Part shown: piece by piece, positions 17,523 through 26,779 of the stretch
Numbering within the stretch: the first letter of the stretch is position 1
How the letters are laid out: every line of letters starts with the position of its first letter
DNA from: Streptomyces sp. NBC_01431
Lineage (GTDB): Bacteria > Actinomycetota > Actinomycetes > Streptomycetales > Streptomycetaceae
DNA length: 64,000 nt
Direction: 5' to 3'
NCBI RefSeq assembly: GCF_036231355.1
Contig: NZ_CP109496.1
Span: 434,001-498,000, forward strand
Made by a program: the position numbers and the translations under genes
Notes under the pieces: model-generated
What the model saw: only the letters and a program-made list of their open reading frames with translations
Databases searched by the model: none
What the model was told of the DNA's origin: nothing

Positions 17523-17932
17523 CGCGGGTGCCTCCGGGTCGTCCCACCGGCCGCTCCGCCCGGCTCCTCGGTGCTCTCCAGGGAGTCGCGTCCGCCGGTC
17601 GGCTCCTGGCGCAGGGCCTCCAGCTCGGCGCGCAGGCGGCGGTTCTCCTGTTCGAGGGGGCTGCCTGTGTGCCGGGAGGACAGGGAGGGGTCGTACTCCC
17701 ACCAGTCGATGCCCATTTCCTTGGCCTTGTCCACGGAGGCGATCAGGATGCGGAGTTTGATGGTCAACAGCTCGATGTCGAGGAGGTTGATGCGGATGTC
17801 TCCAGCGATCACGATGCCCTTGTCCAGCACGCGCTCAAGGATGTCGGCGAGGCTGGAGGAGGAGTTCTGCCCGTACGGCATCGGCGCGCGGGAGGCGAAG
17901 GATCCGGGTCGGCCTGGCAGGGGTTCGCTCAC
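17519..17932 (-). CDS. gvpJ: Gas vesicle protein GvpJ
   Basis: 137 aa from GTG 17932. Residues 28-80 form the GvpA-like domain (LADILERVLDKGIVIAGDIR, then NLLDIELLTIKLRILIASVD), followed by KAKEMGIDWWEYDP and a C-terminal coiled-coil-prone region (LEQENRRLRAELEALRQE), as in actinobacterial GvpJ. It probably forms vesicle tips or nucleation complexes. GGGAG lies 7 bases upstream; gvpG ends 18 bases before. Confidence 0.92.
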   Translation of the reverse strand: MSEPLPGRPGSFASRAPMPYGQNSSSSLADILERVLDKGIVIAGDIRINLLDIELLTIKLRILIASVDKAKEMGIDWWEYDPSLSSRHTGSPLEQENRRLRAELEALRQEPTGGRDSLESTEEPGGAAGGTTRRHPR

Positions 17933-17950
17933 GGGTGGCTCCCGGTGTCC

Positions 17951-18199
17951 TCAGGGCAGCTGCTGGCGGAACTCGGAGATCTCTTCCAGCCGGTCGAGCA
18001 ACTCGTCCTCCTGGCGGTCGAAGGTTTCCTGGTCGATTTCGCCGTGCAGCAGCTGCTGTTCGAGTTCGGCGAGCCCTCGCCAGACGGGTGCCGGGTCGTA
18101 GTACTCCTCTTCGGCCTTGTCCACGACGCGCTGGGCGACCCAGGTGACGGCACGTACCGGCGCGACGGGCAGCGTGAGAAGGCTGGTCAGCAGTCCCAT
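17951..18199 (-). CDS. gvpG: Gas vesicle protein GvpG
   Basis: 82 aa from ATG 18199 with GAGGAGG upstream. It starts MGLLTSLLTLPVAPVRAVTW, then the helical, acidic LAELEQQLLHGEIDQETFDR and EEDELLDRLEEI-like end typical of GvpG. GvpG is an essential accessory/chaperone factor in several gvp systems. It sits between gvpF and gvpJ in the usual order. Confidence 0.93.
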   Translation of the reverse strand: MGLLTSLLTLPVAPVRAVTWVAQRVVDKAEEEYYDPAPVWRGLAELEQQLLHGEIDQETFDRQEDELLDRLEEISEFRQQLP

Positions 18200-18248
18200 C
18201 CGGTGTACCTCCTCTCCACGTGGTTGGCTGTGCGGTGTGGTTGCCCCG

Positions 18249-18965
18249 TCACACGAAGCTGTAGGGCGGCAGAGGGCCGGAGAACCGCAGCTCTACACCG
18301 CCGCCGATCTCACGGGTCAGGTTGGCCTCGGCCACGCGGAGACTGTCCTGCTGCCCCTCCGGCACGAGCAGCGAGAGGTTGAGGAAATCGTCCGCCGACG
18401 GCGGATGGGCGATGTGCTCGCGGGAGAAGGGGACAAGCGCCTCGGTGAGGCCGGCGGCCAGGGTCTCCTGCCTGGCTTCCACCTCGCGGGCGATCAGTTC
18501 TCCCAGGGCCAGCGGCAGCCGCGGGTCCTGATCCCCGCCGCGGATCCGGTCGTTGAGGTCCCTCGCCTCAGGCAGATCGCCGAGGATCTGGTGCAACAAG
18601 GGCGTCTGGTCGGCCTGTGATGCGCGCACGTGGTACTCGGCGCAGCCGTTGAGGCGATCGAGGGCGCTGAGGTAGCTCTCGGCGTTGCTCTCCAGGGCCT
18701 GACGGACCGCGAGGTCGTCAGCGGCGGTGTACCCGAACTGCAGTGGCAGGACCGGGCCGTCGGCCATCAGGCGCTCCTGGACCTCCTGGTGCGCGGTGAG
18801 GTCCCGGCGCTTGGGCCGGACCTCTTCCTCGATGTCGCTGACCACCGCGCACAGGGAGCCGGCGGCGACGGTCCGCAGCGCTGTGGGTTCGGATCCGACA
18901 CCGCTGACACCGTCCAGGTGGCGGGGGTGGTCCTCGGCGGTGATCGAGTACACGTAGAGAGGCAT
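18249..18965 (-). CDS. gvpF: Gas vesicle protein GvpF (GvpL/GvpF family)
   Basis: 238 aa from ATG 18965, only 3 bases after the gvpA stop; AAGGAG for it lies inside the gvpA end. Starts PLYVYSITAEDHPRHLDGVS, has GPVLPLQFGYTAADD near residue 75 (GvpF/L signature) and ends LRFSGPLPPYSFV, the canonical family C-terminus. GvpF binds GvpA and is found on the inner vesicle face in haloarchaea. It differs clearly from the second family member at 16689-17522. Confidence 0.94.
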   Translation of the reverse strand: MPLYVYSITAEDHPRHLDGVSGVGSEPTALRTVAAGSLCAVVSDIEEEVRPKRRDLTAHQEVQERLMADGPVLPLQFGYTAADDLAVRQALESNAESYLSALDRLNGCAEYHVRASQADQTPLLHQILGDLPEARDLNDRIRGGDQDPRLPLALGELIAREVEARQETLAAGLTEALVPFSREHIAHPPSADDFLNLSLLVPEGQQDSLRVAEANLTREIGGGVELRFSGPLPPYSFV

Positions 18966-18968
18966 CGC

Positions 18969-19442
18969 TTACTCCTTCTCCCGCCGTTGCCGTACGGGCC
19001 GCCGGGCAGTGGGCCGGCGCCGCCGGGGCTCCTCCTCCGGCTCTTCCTCTTCCTCTTCCTCGGGCTCCGCGGATTGGGACGATTTGCCGGTCAGGGCATC
19101 GGTCACGGCCTCGGCGGCCCCGCCGAGGGCTCCCTTGGTCTTCCCCCGGGCCCCGCCCTCCAGCATGTCGCCCATGACGTCCGGCAGTTGGGCGGGGGCC
19201 TTGCGGCCCGCTTCGAGGTCGAGGCGGTTGCAGGCCTCGGCGAACCGGAGGTAGGTGTCGACGCTGGCCACCACGATCCGCGCGTCGATCTTGATGATTT
19301 CGATGCCCACCAGCGAGACGCGGACGAAGACGTCGATGACGAGCCCGCGGTCGAGGATGAGCTCCAGGACGTCGTAGAGGCTGCTCGTGCTGCCCCCCTG
19401 CCCTCGCGCGACGGGGCTGCCGCCCTGCGGCACCATGGTCAT
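18969..19442 (-). CDS. gvpA: Major gas vesicle protein GvpA, with an acidic-basic tail
   Basis: 157 aa from ATG 19442 (ATG 19436 is an alternative; GGAGG precedes both). Residues 20-75 are the structural GvpA domain ([20 protein letters not shown], then [20 protein letters not shown]), which packs into the hollow shell. Unlike the roughly 70-residue cyanobacterial form, it has a long extension that becomes a run of Glu (about 125-140), then an Arg-rich end ([15 protein letters not shown]). The two divergent proteins across the promoter share this acidic-then-basic plan. First structural gene after gvpO. Confidence 0.94.
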   Translation of the reverse strand: MTMVPQGGSPVARGQGGSTSSLYDVLELILDRGLVIDVFVRVSLVGIEIIKIDARIVVASVDTYLRFAEACNRLDLEAGRKAPAQLPDVMGDMLEGGARGKTKGALGGAAEAVTDALTGKSSQSAEPEEEEEEEPEEEPRRRRPTARRPVRQRREKE

Positions 19443-19470
19443 GGTGCCTCCTTCCGTCGGCGGAACCCGT

Positions 19471-19845
19471 TCAGGTCTGCCGGTCGATCATGCCGCGGCT
19501 GTAGCGGCGGGTGCGTTCGTAGGAGATCAGCTCGCCCTCCTCGTCCAGCGCGACCCGGTAGCTGGCCATCACGCTGGTGGTGTCGGGGATCCGTTCCAGC
19601 TCCACCACCTCCACCTGTGCTTCCCAGCCGTCCTCGACCGGTTTGAGCGAGGAGACGGACTCGGGGAAACGGCCGAGGAGTTCCGCGAGTTGCTCGGCGG
19701 CGGCCCGCATCGCCGCCGCCGCACCGGGCGTACCGGAACGGTGGCGGGGCGCGGCGCGCCGGGGTGCTTTCCGCTCCGGAACTCCGCCCTCACCAGCGGC
19801 GTGCGACGAGGCGCGCCGGGGGCGTGCTGATTCCGCTGCGGCCAT
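19471..19845 (-). CDS. gvpO: Gas vesicle protein GvpO
   Basis: 124 aa from ATG 19845 with GGGAGGG 5 bases upstream. A basic, disordered N-terminus (residues 1-45) is followed by the GvpO domain: [20 protein letters not shown], then [40 protein letters not shown] and RRYSRG. GvpO is conserved across gvp loci and is linked to regulation of gvpA expression in haloarchaea. It is the first gene of the leftward operon, so its upstream gap (19846-20033) holds the divergent promoters. Confidence 0.92.
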   Translation of the reverse strand: MAAAESARPRRASSHAAGEGGVPERKAPRRAAPRHRSGTPGAAAAMRAAAEQLAELLGRFPESVSSLKPVEDGWEAQVEVVELERIPDTTSVMASYRVALDEEGELISYERTRRYSRGMIDRQT

Positions 19846-20039
19846 AAATCCCTCCCTGGAGAAAGACCGCTTCACAGAACCTAGAATGTCACCATATCCA
19901 CTGATAAGTCTCGCCGAGGGGCAGAACTTTCTTGAGGACCGCCCCGGCCGGACCTCCCGCTCCCGGTGGGCGGCGCGGCGTCGCAGCCGCCGCCCCTGGG
20001 CGATCAACCAGTCCGTCAGTGCCCTGGTAGGGGATGATC

Positions 20040-21029
20040 ATGGAGGACACCAGCAAGATCGCGCTCGCAGCCGCCTTGGCTGGGGGCTATGTACTCGGCC
20101 GAACGAAGAAGGGCCGCCTGGCCTTCACCATGGCGACCTACATCGCCGGACGGCGCTTCGGACTCCAGCCGGGGCAACTGCTCAAGGAAGGCGCCTCCCG
20201 GCTCAAGGAGATGCCTCAGTTCGCCGACCTCAGCGAGCAGCTGCGCGGCGAAGCCCTCGACGCCGGCCGCCAGGCGCTGGCCACGGCGGCCGACCGCAAG
20301 CTCGCCGACCTCGCCGGCTCCCTCCACGAACGCACCCTGGAACTGTCCCGCGGCAGCGCCGGCAGGGGCCAGGACGAGGAGGACCAGGGCCAGGGCGAGG
20401 AGCCCTACGAGGACGAGGAGCCGTACGAGGACGAGGGCGCGGAGGGCTACGCCGAGGAGGACGAGGAGGAGCCTGAGGAGGAGGAACCCGAGGACGAGGA
20501 GGAGCCTGAGGAGGAGGCACCCGAGGAGGAAGAGGAAGAACCGCCTCCGCCGCCACACCGGACGCGCACCCCGGCCCGCTCCCGTGGCGCCAGGTCTTCC
20601 GCTCGCGCCAAGAAGGCCGCGGGGGGTCCCGCCCCCGCGAAGAAGACGGCCCCCGCGAAGAAGACCGCGGCCGCCAAGCGCGCACCGGCGAAGAAGGCGG
20701 AGCCCGCCAAGAAGGCCACGGCGAAGCGCTCCGCACCGGCCAAGAAGGCGACGGCCAAGAAGACCACGGCAAAGAAGACCGCCGGCGGCAGGACGGCGTC
20801 GAAGAGCGCGTCCACACCCGCCAGGAAGAGTTCCGCCCTCAAGGCGGCCCCCTCGAAGCCTGCCGCGAAGAAGAGCAGCGGCGCGCCGCGCAAGAAGACG
20901 ACGGCTCAGAGCCCGGGACGCAAGAGCGCCCCTTCCAAGGCCTCTGCCAAGAAGACCACCGGCCGCACCCCGGCCCGGAAGACGGCCGCGAAGAAGACCG
21001 CGGCCCGCAAGACGGCCACGCGGAGGTAG
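20040..21029 (+). CDS. Gas-vesicle-locus protein with acidic block and Lys/Ala-rich histone-like tail
   Basis: About 329 aa. ATG 20040 has TAGGGG at a normal 6-base distance, so it is preferred over the in-frame ATG 20034. Three parts: a folded N-terminus (residues 1-110) with a glycine-rich hydrophobic segment (IALAAALAGGYVLGRTKKGR); a Glu/Asp block (115-165, runs such as EEEEPEDEEEPEEE); and a 160-residue tail built of AKK/TAKK/PAKK units like histone H1 or actinobacterial HU tails. It is divergent from gvpO, and Streptomyces gvp loci carry extra genes named gvpX/Y/Z. I infer a vesicle accessory or surface role; DNA binding by the tail is an alternative. Confidence 0.75.
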   Translation: MEDTSKIALAAALAGGYVLGRTKKGRLAFTMATYIAGRRFGLQPGQLLKEGASRLKEMPQFADLSEQLRGEALDAGRQALATAADRKLADLAGSLHERTLELSRGSAGRGQDEEDQGQGEEPYEDEEPYEDEGAEGYAEEDEEEPEEEEPEDEEEPEEEAPEEEEEEPPPPPHRTRTPARSRGARSSARAKKAAGGPAPAKKTAPAKKTAAAKRAPAKKAEPAKKATAKRSAPAKKATAKKTTAKKTAGGRTASKSASTPARKSSALKAAPSKPAAKKSSGAPRKKTTAQSPGRKSAPSKASAKKTTGRTPARKTAAKKTAARKTATRR

Positions 21030-21032
21030 GCC

Positions 21033-22076
21033 ATGGCAACCTCAGACCGCTCCTCGTCTCAGCCCTCGGGGCTGGACCAGCTGCTGAAGGAAGCGTCCGG
21101 GTACCTCGGCGCTCAGGCGAACCAACTCGCCGACAAGGCCACGGACAAACTCTCGGACATCACCGACCAGCTCTACGACGTCGCCGACAACGGCGGCAGC
21201 CTCTCCGACGTCGCCGGCATCGGCGGTCGCCTCCTTCAGGGCGACTCCCCGATGAAGGCCCTTGCCGGGCAGAAATTCGGCGACCTCAAGGACAAGGTGA
21301 CCGACACCGTCTCCCAGGCCTTCGGCGGCGGTGGCAAGGGCCGCGGCCGCAAGAGCGGCGGCAAGGTGGTCAACATAGTCGAAGCACTCGACGTCGGCCT
21401 CCCGCTGCGCACGGTCTACGACTTCTGGACCCAGTACGAGGAGTTCAGCGGATTCGCCAAGGGCGTTCGCGACGTCTCCCGCGGCGACGAGACGACCAGC
21501 GACTGGAAGGTCAAGGTGGGGCCCTCCACGCGGAGTTGGAAAGCCACCGTGCAGGAACAGATACCCGACGACCGCATCGTGTGGACCTCCGAAGGCGCCA
21601 AGGGCACCACACGCGGCTGCGTCAGCTTCCACGAGCTGGCCCCGACACTGACCCGCATCATCATCGTCGTCGAGTACTACCCCTCCGGGTTTTTCGAGAA
21701 GACCGGCAACCTGTGGCGGGCACAGGGCCGCCGACTGCGCCTCGACCTCAAGAACTTCCTGCGCCACACCACCCTCACCACCGACGAACCGGAAGGCTGG
21801 CGCGGCGAGATCCGCGACGGCGAGGTCGTCCGGACCCACGAAGAAGCCCTTGAGGAAGAGGAGAACGAGAACCCGGACGAGGAAGAAGGGGAAGAACCGG
21901 ACGAGGACGAGGACGAGGGCGAGTACGCGGACGAAGAAGAGGACGACGGGGAGTACGCGGACGAGGAGGAGTACGCGGGAGAGGAGGAACCGGAGGAAGA
22001 ACCGGACGAGGAGGAGGAAGAGGAGGAGTACGAGACCTCCCCGCCCCGGCGGCGCCGCCGCGCACGCTCCGCGTAA
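21033..22076 (+). CDS. SRPBCC (START-like) protein of the gas-vesicle locus with acidic tail
   Basis: 347 aa, 3 bases after the previous gene, so translationally linked. Residues 1-105 are helical with amphipathic repeats (LADKATDKLSDITDQLYDVA) and a GGGGKGRGRK linker. Residues 110-250 are an SRPBCC/polyketide-cyclase-like fold (IVEALDVGLPLRTVYDFWTQ, FAKGVRDVSRGDE, RIVWTSEGAKGTTRGCVSFH, NLWRAQGRRLRLDLKNF), the coenzyme-Q-binding COQ10-like group. Residues 270-335 are almost pure Glu/Asp with Tyr, ending PRRRRRARSA. Family known; role in vesicles unproven. Confidence 0.85.
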   Translation: MATSDRSSSQPSGLDQLLKEASGYLGAQANQLADKATDKLSDITDQLYDVADNGGSLSDVAGIGGRLLQGDSPMKALAGQKFGDLKDKVTDTVSQAFGGGGKGRGRKSGGKVVNIVEALDVGLPLRTVYDFWTQYEEFSGFAKGVRDVSRGDETTSDWKVKVGPSTRSWKATVQEQIPDDRIVWTSEGAKGTTRGCVSFHELAPTLTRIIIVVEYYPSGFFEKTGNLWRAQGRRLRLDLKNFLRHTTLTTDEPEGWRGEIRDGEVVRTHEEALEEEENENPDEEEGEEPDEDEDEGEYADEEEDDGEYADEEEYAGEEEPEEEPDEEEEEEEYETSPPRRRRRARSA

Positions 22077-22304
22077 GTGCGGGGGCTCATAGCTCCCTCC
22101 ACTCACGACGGCTCAGCCAGTCGCGCTCCGCATGAACGCTCCAGCCACGGGAGAACCGCGTTCGTCCCGCCGTAGCGGTAACACCTTCGCCGAACACCGG
22201 ATGGCTACGACCTGCCGCCGCGGAGACGGTCGGGGCGGGCCCGCGGCCGGCCTGGGTCGCGCCGCCAGGTACACAAGGACCAGACACGGGCCTGCCACCG
22301 GTGA

Positions 22305-22328
22305 CCGCCTCCCGGCGCCGGGAGGCGG
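22305..22328. terminator. Perfect 24-base palindrome between convergent genes
   Basis: CCGCCTCCCGGC (22305-22316) is followed directly by its reverse complement (22317-22328) and abuts the stop of the leftward NTF2-like gene at 22329. It is likely a shared terminator for that gene and the rightward gas-vesicle accessory genes. Confidence 0.65.
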
Positions 22329-22727
22329 CTACATCACCGCATCGGTCTGCAGAGGGCCCGCTGTGATGCGCAGTTCACGGACGCGGACGGGTTCTTCGTC
22401 GGCAAGGTAGAAGATGTGCATGAACGGAGCGCGCACCACGCGGTCCGGTTCACTCTTCTTGGCCATGGTCGCCTCTCCGCGCAATATACGTACGCCGTCG
22501 CCCGCGGTCCAGAATTCCAGGACCTCGTGGGCGATGATCAGCGGCCCGTCAATCTTGACGAAGAACTCCTTGATGGCCTCGACACCGTGGATGTGTGCGG
22601 TGCCGAAGAACATGTCGGTGTCCTCGGTCAGTGGCGCGAAGCCCTCCTCGAAGTCCAGTGTGTCGATGGCTCCCATGAACTTCAGGACCCATTCGGGCAC
22701 ACTCGTTGCCTGTGCTGTGTTTGGCAT
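22329..22727 (-). CDS. NTF2-like (SnoaL-type) domain protein
   Basis: 132 aa from ATG 22727, with AGAGGA upstream. Compact alpha+beta cone of the NTF2/SnoaL type: VPEWVLKFMGAIDTLDFEEG, LTEDTDMFFGTAHIHGVEAI, DGPLIIAHEVLEFWTAGDGV and RAPFMHIFYLADEEPVRVRE. The superfamily includes polyketide cyclases, isomerases and binding proteins; no catalytic set is obvious. It is downstream of, and co-directional with, the aldo/keto reductase (168-base gap), so part of one redox gene group. Confidence 0.78.
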   Translation of the reverse strand: MPNTAQATSVPEWVLKFMGAIDTLDFEEGFAPLTEDTDMFFGTAHIHGVEAIKEFFVKIDGPLIIAHEVLEFWTAGDGVRILRGEATMAKKSEPDRVVRAPFMHIFYLADEEPVRVRELRITAGPLQTDAVM

Positions 22728-22895
22728 ATCCGTCCTCTCCATCAGGGTTGCCCACCGTAACCCGGGCGTCTGGGACGACATCGCCGGACCACGCTGCGGC
22801 ATCGACTGCTCCACCCGTGTGTTCATGGACCAGCCGCACACCGTCAAGGTCGTTGCGGCGCAGCCCGGTTGGGCGTGGCTCTCCTGGCCCGGATC

Positions 22896-23885
<990 letters not shown>

Positions 23886-24103
23886 GGCTCACTCCTCCGA
23901 GGGGGGTAAAGGTGTTTTGTGGTCGACGGGGCTCGCGCCATCCGCGTACGGGCTCATGCGCCTGGCAGGTACTGAAGTCTTCTGCTGGGCTCGTCGGCGT
24001 GAACCCGTCGCGCGGGGGCGGACCCAACCATGACTCCCTGGTCCGGAGTTGCTGTTCGCTCGGGCTGGTTGGGACCGCCGGGGTGGTTCCGAATCGCGGT
24101 GTG

Positions 24104-24691
24104 TCAGTGCGCTGCGGCAGCCAGTCCTGCGCGGTGGATCCGGGTGTGCTCGGCGACGCGCCGACCGAGGTGGCGGGCGGTGCTCAGGTCCGCGTCGTGG
24201 ACGGTGGCAGTGTCATTGAAGCTCTGCGCGCCGGCACCGAGGTAGAAGCCGAGGCGGTTGTCGTCCTGGGGGCTTGATGTGGTGGTGTTCCAGCCCGGCA
24301 GGAGGTTCAGGCTCACCCAGAGCATTCCGTGCTGGGCCGCCAGGAGCGAGAGGTACTGCAGCGTGTGCAGCTTGTCGCCGCTCATGGAGCCGGAGTTGGT
24401 GAACCCCGCCGCGAGCTTGTCGCTCCAGGCTCGGGTGCTCCACCGCTTGCTGGTGGCCTCGGCGAAGGCGTGGAACGCCCCCGACGCGGTGCCCATGTAA
24501 GTGGGGGTACCGAAGATGATGGCGTCCGCGGCGTCCATCAGTTCCCAGTCGGCATCACTGAGGGAAGCGACGTCCACCCGCTGGACCTGCGTCCCGCCGA
24601 CGGAGCGTGCGCCGTCCTCGACGGCCGTGGCGAGTTGCGCGGTGTGGCCGTAGCCGGAGTGCGACGCGATGACGATCGAGATTTCGGACAT
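24104..24691 (-). CDS. Flavodoxin-type NAD(P)H:quinone reductase (WrbA/FMN reductase family)
   Basis: 195 aa. Phosphate-binding FMN loop near the N-terminus (IVIASHSGYGHTAQLATAVE) and a second flavin contact, DAIIFGTPTYMGTASGAFH near residue 60, then FTNSGSMSGDKLHTLQYLSL near residue 95, are WrbA-family motifs. It likely performs two-electron quinone reduction with FMN. It is divergent from a TetR gene, and a perfect palindrome (24884-24894) lies between them. Confidence 0.9.
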   Translation of the reverse strand: MSEISIVIASHSGYGHTAQLATAVEDGARSVGGTQVQRVDVASLSDADWELMDAADAIIFGTPTYMGTASGAFHAFAEATSKRWSTRAWSDKLAAGFTNSGSMSGDKLHTLQYLSLLAAQHGMLWVSLNLLPGWNTTTSSPQDDNRLGFYLGAGAQSFNDTATVHDADLSTARHLGRRVAEHTRIHRAGLAAAAH

Positions 24692-24883
24692 GGGTGTTCC
24701 TCTCCTGCCGCAATAGCGGCGGTGCGGTGGGGTGCCGGCGGACGATGAGCTGCCCGCTGCGGCCGTGGCTCGCCCTGCTCCACGAGTCAGGGACCGGCGG
24801 CCCCGTACAGGGTGCGGCGCATGCCCGGGTCGCGGGCTGGTAACGACCAGAACCTGCCCGGATCACCGTTCCGGCTATTTGAG

Positions 24884-24894
24884 TATCACTGATA
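24884..24894. promoter_or_regulatory. tetO-like palindrome TATCACTGATA
   Basis: The 11-base sequence TATCACTGATA is a perfect inverted repeat around a central C. It is the reverse complement of the core of the classical tet operator (TATCAGTGATA). It lies 36 bases upstream of the TetR start and about 190 bases from the flavodoxin start. A second, shorter palindrome CGATATCG is near 24915-24922. Confidence 0.6.
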
Positions 24895-24929
24895 AGGCGG
24901 CGATACGCAAATTGCGATATCGTTGTTCC

Positions 24930-25658
24930 ATGAACGAGGAACGGCGCGCTACACGCCGCCAGGTGCTACAGGTGGCCGCCAAGCTCTTGGAAGAGGGCGG
25001 CAGCGAGGCGGTCTCCACGCGCGCGGTCGCCGCGGCCGCAGGCGTCACGGCGCCCGCGCTGTACCGGATGTTCGGCGACAAGGACGGGCTCCTGGCCGAG
25101 CTGGCCGCCTACGGGTTCGAGATGTACCTGACCGAGAAGCGGGAGGCGCTGGCGCTGACCCCCGATGACCCGGTGGCCGACCTCTACCGCGGCTGGGACC
25201 TGCACGTCGACTTCGGAGTGCAGCACCCCGCGTTCTACATGCTCATGTACGGCACCGTGCAGCCCGGTCGGCGGCCCCCCGCCGCGGACGAGGCACACGC
25301 CCTGCTGGTGAGACTGCTGCGCCGCGCGGCCGAGACCGGGCGGCTTCGGGTTCCGGTGGAACAGGCGACCCGCGTCATCCACGCGGCAACGACTGGTGCC
25401 ACGTTGGCACTGATCGGCGAAGCGCCCTCAGAACGGGACCTCACCACTTCGGCACGGCTTCGGGACACCGTCATCGCCTCCGTCACCACGGACCAGCCCG
25501 CCCCGACCGAATCGGACCTGGCTTCGCGCGCACTCGCCCTCGACGCCGCGCTCGAAAACGCGCTCACCTCCGGGCACCCGGCCGTAGGCACCGAGGTGCC
25601 GCTGCGAGACACGGAAACGGCTCTGCTGCGCGATTGGCTGCAGCAGCTGGCAGGCTGA
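24930..25658 (+). CDS. TetR family transcriptional regulator
   Basis: 242 aa from ATG 24930; the open frame to the left (24732) overlaps the operator region and lacks a start signal. N-terminal HTH: RRQVLQVAAKLLEEGGSEAV, then TRAVAAAAGVTAPALYRMFG (recognition helix with LYRMF). The C-terminal ligand domain (VQHPAFYMLMYGTVQPGRRP) resembles the TetR_C_33-like group. Divergent from the WrbA-like reductase and ending in a strong terminator, it likely represses the leftward reductase genes and itself. Confidence 0.92.
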   Translation: MNEERRATRRQVLQVAAKLLEEGGSEAVSTRAVAAAAGVTAPALYRMFGDKDGLLAELAAYGFEMYLTEKREALALTPDDPVADLYRGWDLHVDFGVQHPAFYMLMYGTVQPGRRPPAADEAHALLVRLLRRAAETGRLRVPVEQATRVIHAATTGATLALIGEAPSERDLTTSARLRDTVIASVTTDQPAPTESDLASRALALDAALENALTSGHPAVGTEVPLRDTETALLRDWLQQLAG

Positions 25659-25754
25659 ACTCGCCGCTTACGGACCGGAGCGGCTGCATGGCGAGGTCGA
25701 CGGCCCAAGTACGCTGAATCCTCAACTCCGTGGAGCCAAGGTAAAGTTGACGTG

Positions 25755-25790
25755 AAGTGCCCTGCCGTCTCCCCCGTCGGCAGGGCACTT
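25755..25790. terminator. 13-bp perfect hairpin
   Basis: AAGTGCCCTGCCG (25755-25767) pairs with CGGCAGGGCACTT (25778-25790) around a 10-base pyrimidine-rich loop. It is placed between the convergent TetR and VOC genes, which makes it a bidirectional terminator. Confidence 0.8.
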
Positions 25791-25819
25791 CCCCCCCAGG
25801 GGCGTTCCGGTCATCCCCC

Positions 25820-26260
25820 TCAGCGCAGTTGCTCGGCCAGTCCGATGATGATGCCCTCCGGGCCGCGGAGGTAGCAGAGCGAATAGCTGTCCTCGAACCG
25901 GGCGATCTCGCCGACGAGTTCGGCGCCGTGAGGCCGCAGACGGGCAACGGTGTCCTCGATGTCGTCGACGGCGAACATGACGCGGTGCGTGCCCACAATG
26001 TTGTGCGGCCGGTTGCGCGGCCCAGCGTCGATCACCGCTGGACTACGGTACTTCGACAGCTCAAGCCGGCTGTGACCGTCCGGGGTCCGGAGCATCGCGA
26101 TGTCACAGCGGACGCCGTCAAGTCCGGTGCACTGGTCGGCGAAAAGACCCTCGACCTCCGACCTTCCCTCCAGCTCCATACCCAGTTCCACAAAGAACGC
26201 GACGGCGGCGTCCATGTCCTGAACGACGATGCCGACGTTGTCCATCCGCTGAATTGCCAT
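25820..26260 (-). CDS. VOC family (glyoxalase/dioxygenase fold) protein
   Basis: 146 aa from ATG 26260 with AGGAG upstream. Paired beta-alpha-beta-beta-beta modules: MDNVGIVVQDMDAAVAFFVE at the start, HRVMFAVDDIEDTVARLRPH in the second half and YLRGPEGIIIGLAEQL at the end, with His and Glu at the usual metal positions (NVGIV lacks the first His). Function could be lyase, dioxygenase or resistance. The upstream frame is shadow. Monocistronic, ending at the shared terminator. Confidence 0.85.
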   Translation of the reverse strand: MAIQRMDNVGIVVQDMDAAVAFFVELGMELEGRSEVEGLFADQCTGLDGVRCDIAMLRTPDGHSRLELSKYRSPAVIDAGPRNRPHNIVGTHRVMFAVDDIEDTVARLRPHGAELVGEIARFEDSYSLCYLRGPEGIIIGLAEQLR

Positions 26261-26779
26261 GCCGGTTTCTCCTTCTCCTCCGTGCGACCGGTGATGGCCG
26301 CAGATGCCCCTGGGACGGAGCCGATGACACCTTCTCGACATCCGCAGTCTGGCAGTGGACGACCCCGGCCGGTCTGCCCCAGAGGCATTGCGTGTCCTGC
26401 GAGCGGGCGGGGCACTGGCGATTGCGCGGGCAGGCGGGCAGCGCCTAACGCCTTGGGTGCCGCCCCAGCGGGGCGAGGCACCGGGCGGCCACGCCGACGC
26501 CGTGCGAGCCACTCCCGACGGCCCGCGCGCCTTCTGACCACTCGGCTCGAACCGGGAGTTGCCGATCGGCGAGGTGCCGGCGGCCGGGCGAGCGGGGTTG
26601 CTCCGCCGACATCCATGCCCGCGACCTCACCACCCGCCCTCCTGAGCGATCACCACCAACTCGCTTGAAATGAACGCAAGTTGGTCGCCTCGGCACCCCA
26701 AACCGCAAGAGATGGGCACGTCCCCAGGCAGACTGATCCCACGCAAGGCGCCCGTGATCTCCGCCCGCATACTTCTCGT
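26261..26779. other. Intergenic stretch with possible gene fragments
   Basis: Around 26370-26420 a rightward frame reads APEALRVLRAGGALAIAR, reminiscent of the motif-III loop of class I methyltransferases, but no other methyltransferase motif is present. Otherwise no gene was recognised. Confidence 0.3.

Noticed and set aside
16668..18382. Long rightward frames opposite the gvp genes
   Set aside because: The leftward strand encodes gvpG, gvpJ, gvpL and gvpS with matching lengths and coupled starts.
26355..26537. Methyltransferase fragment
   Set aside because: Only one motif-III-like segment (LRVLRAGGALAI) is visible; too little to call a pseudogene.
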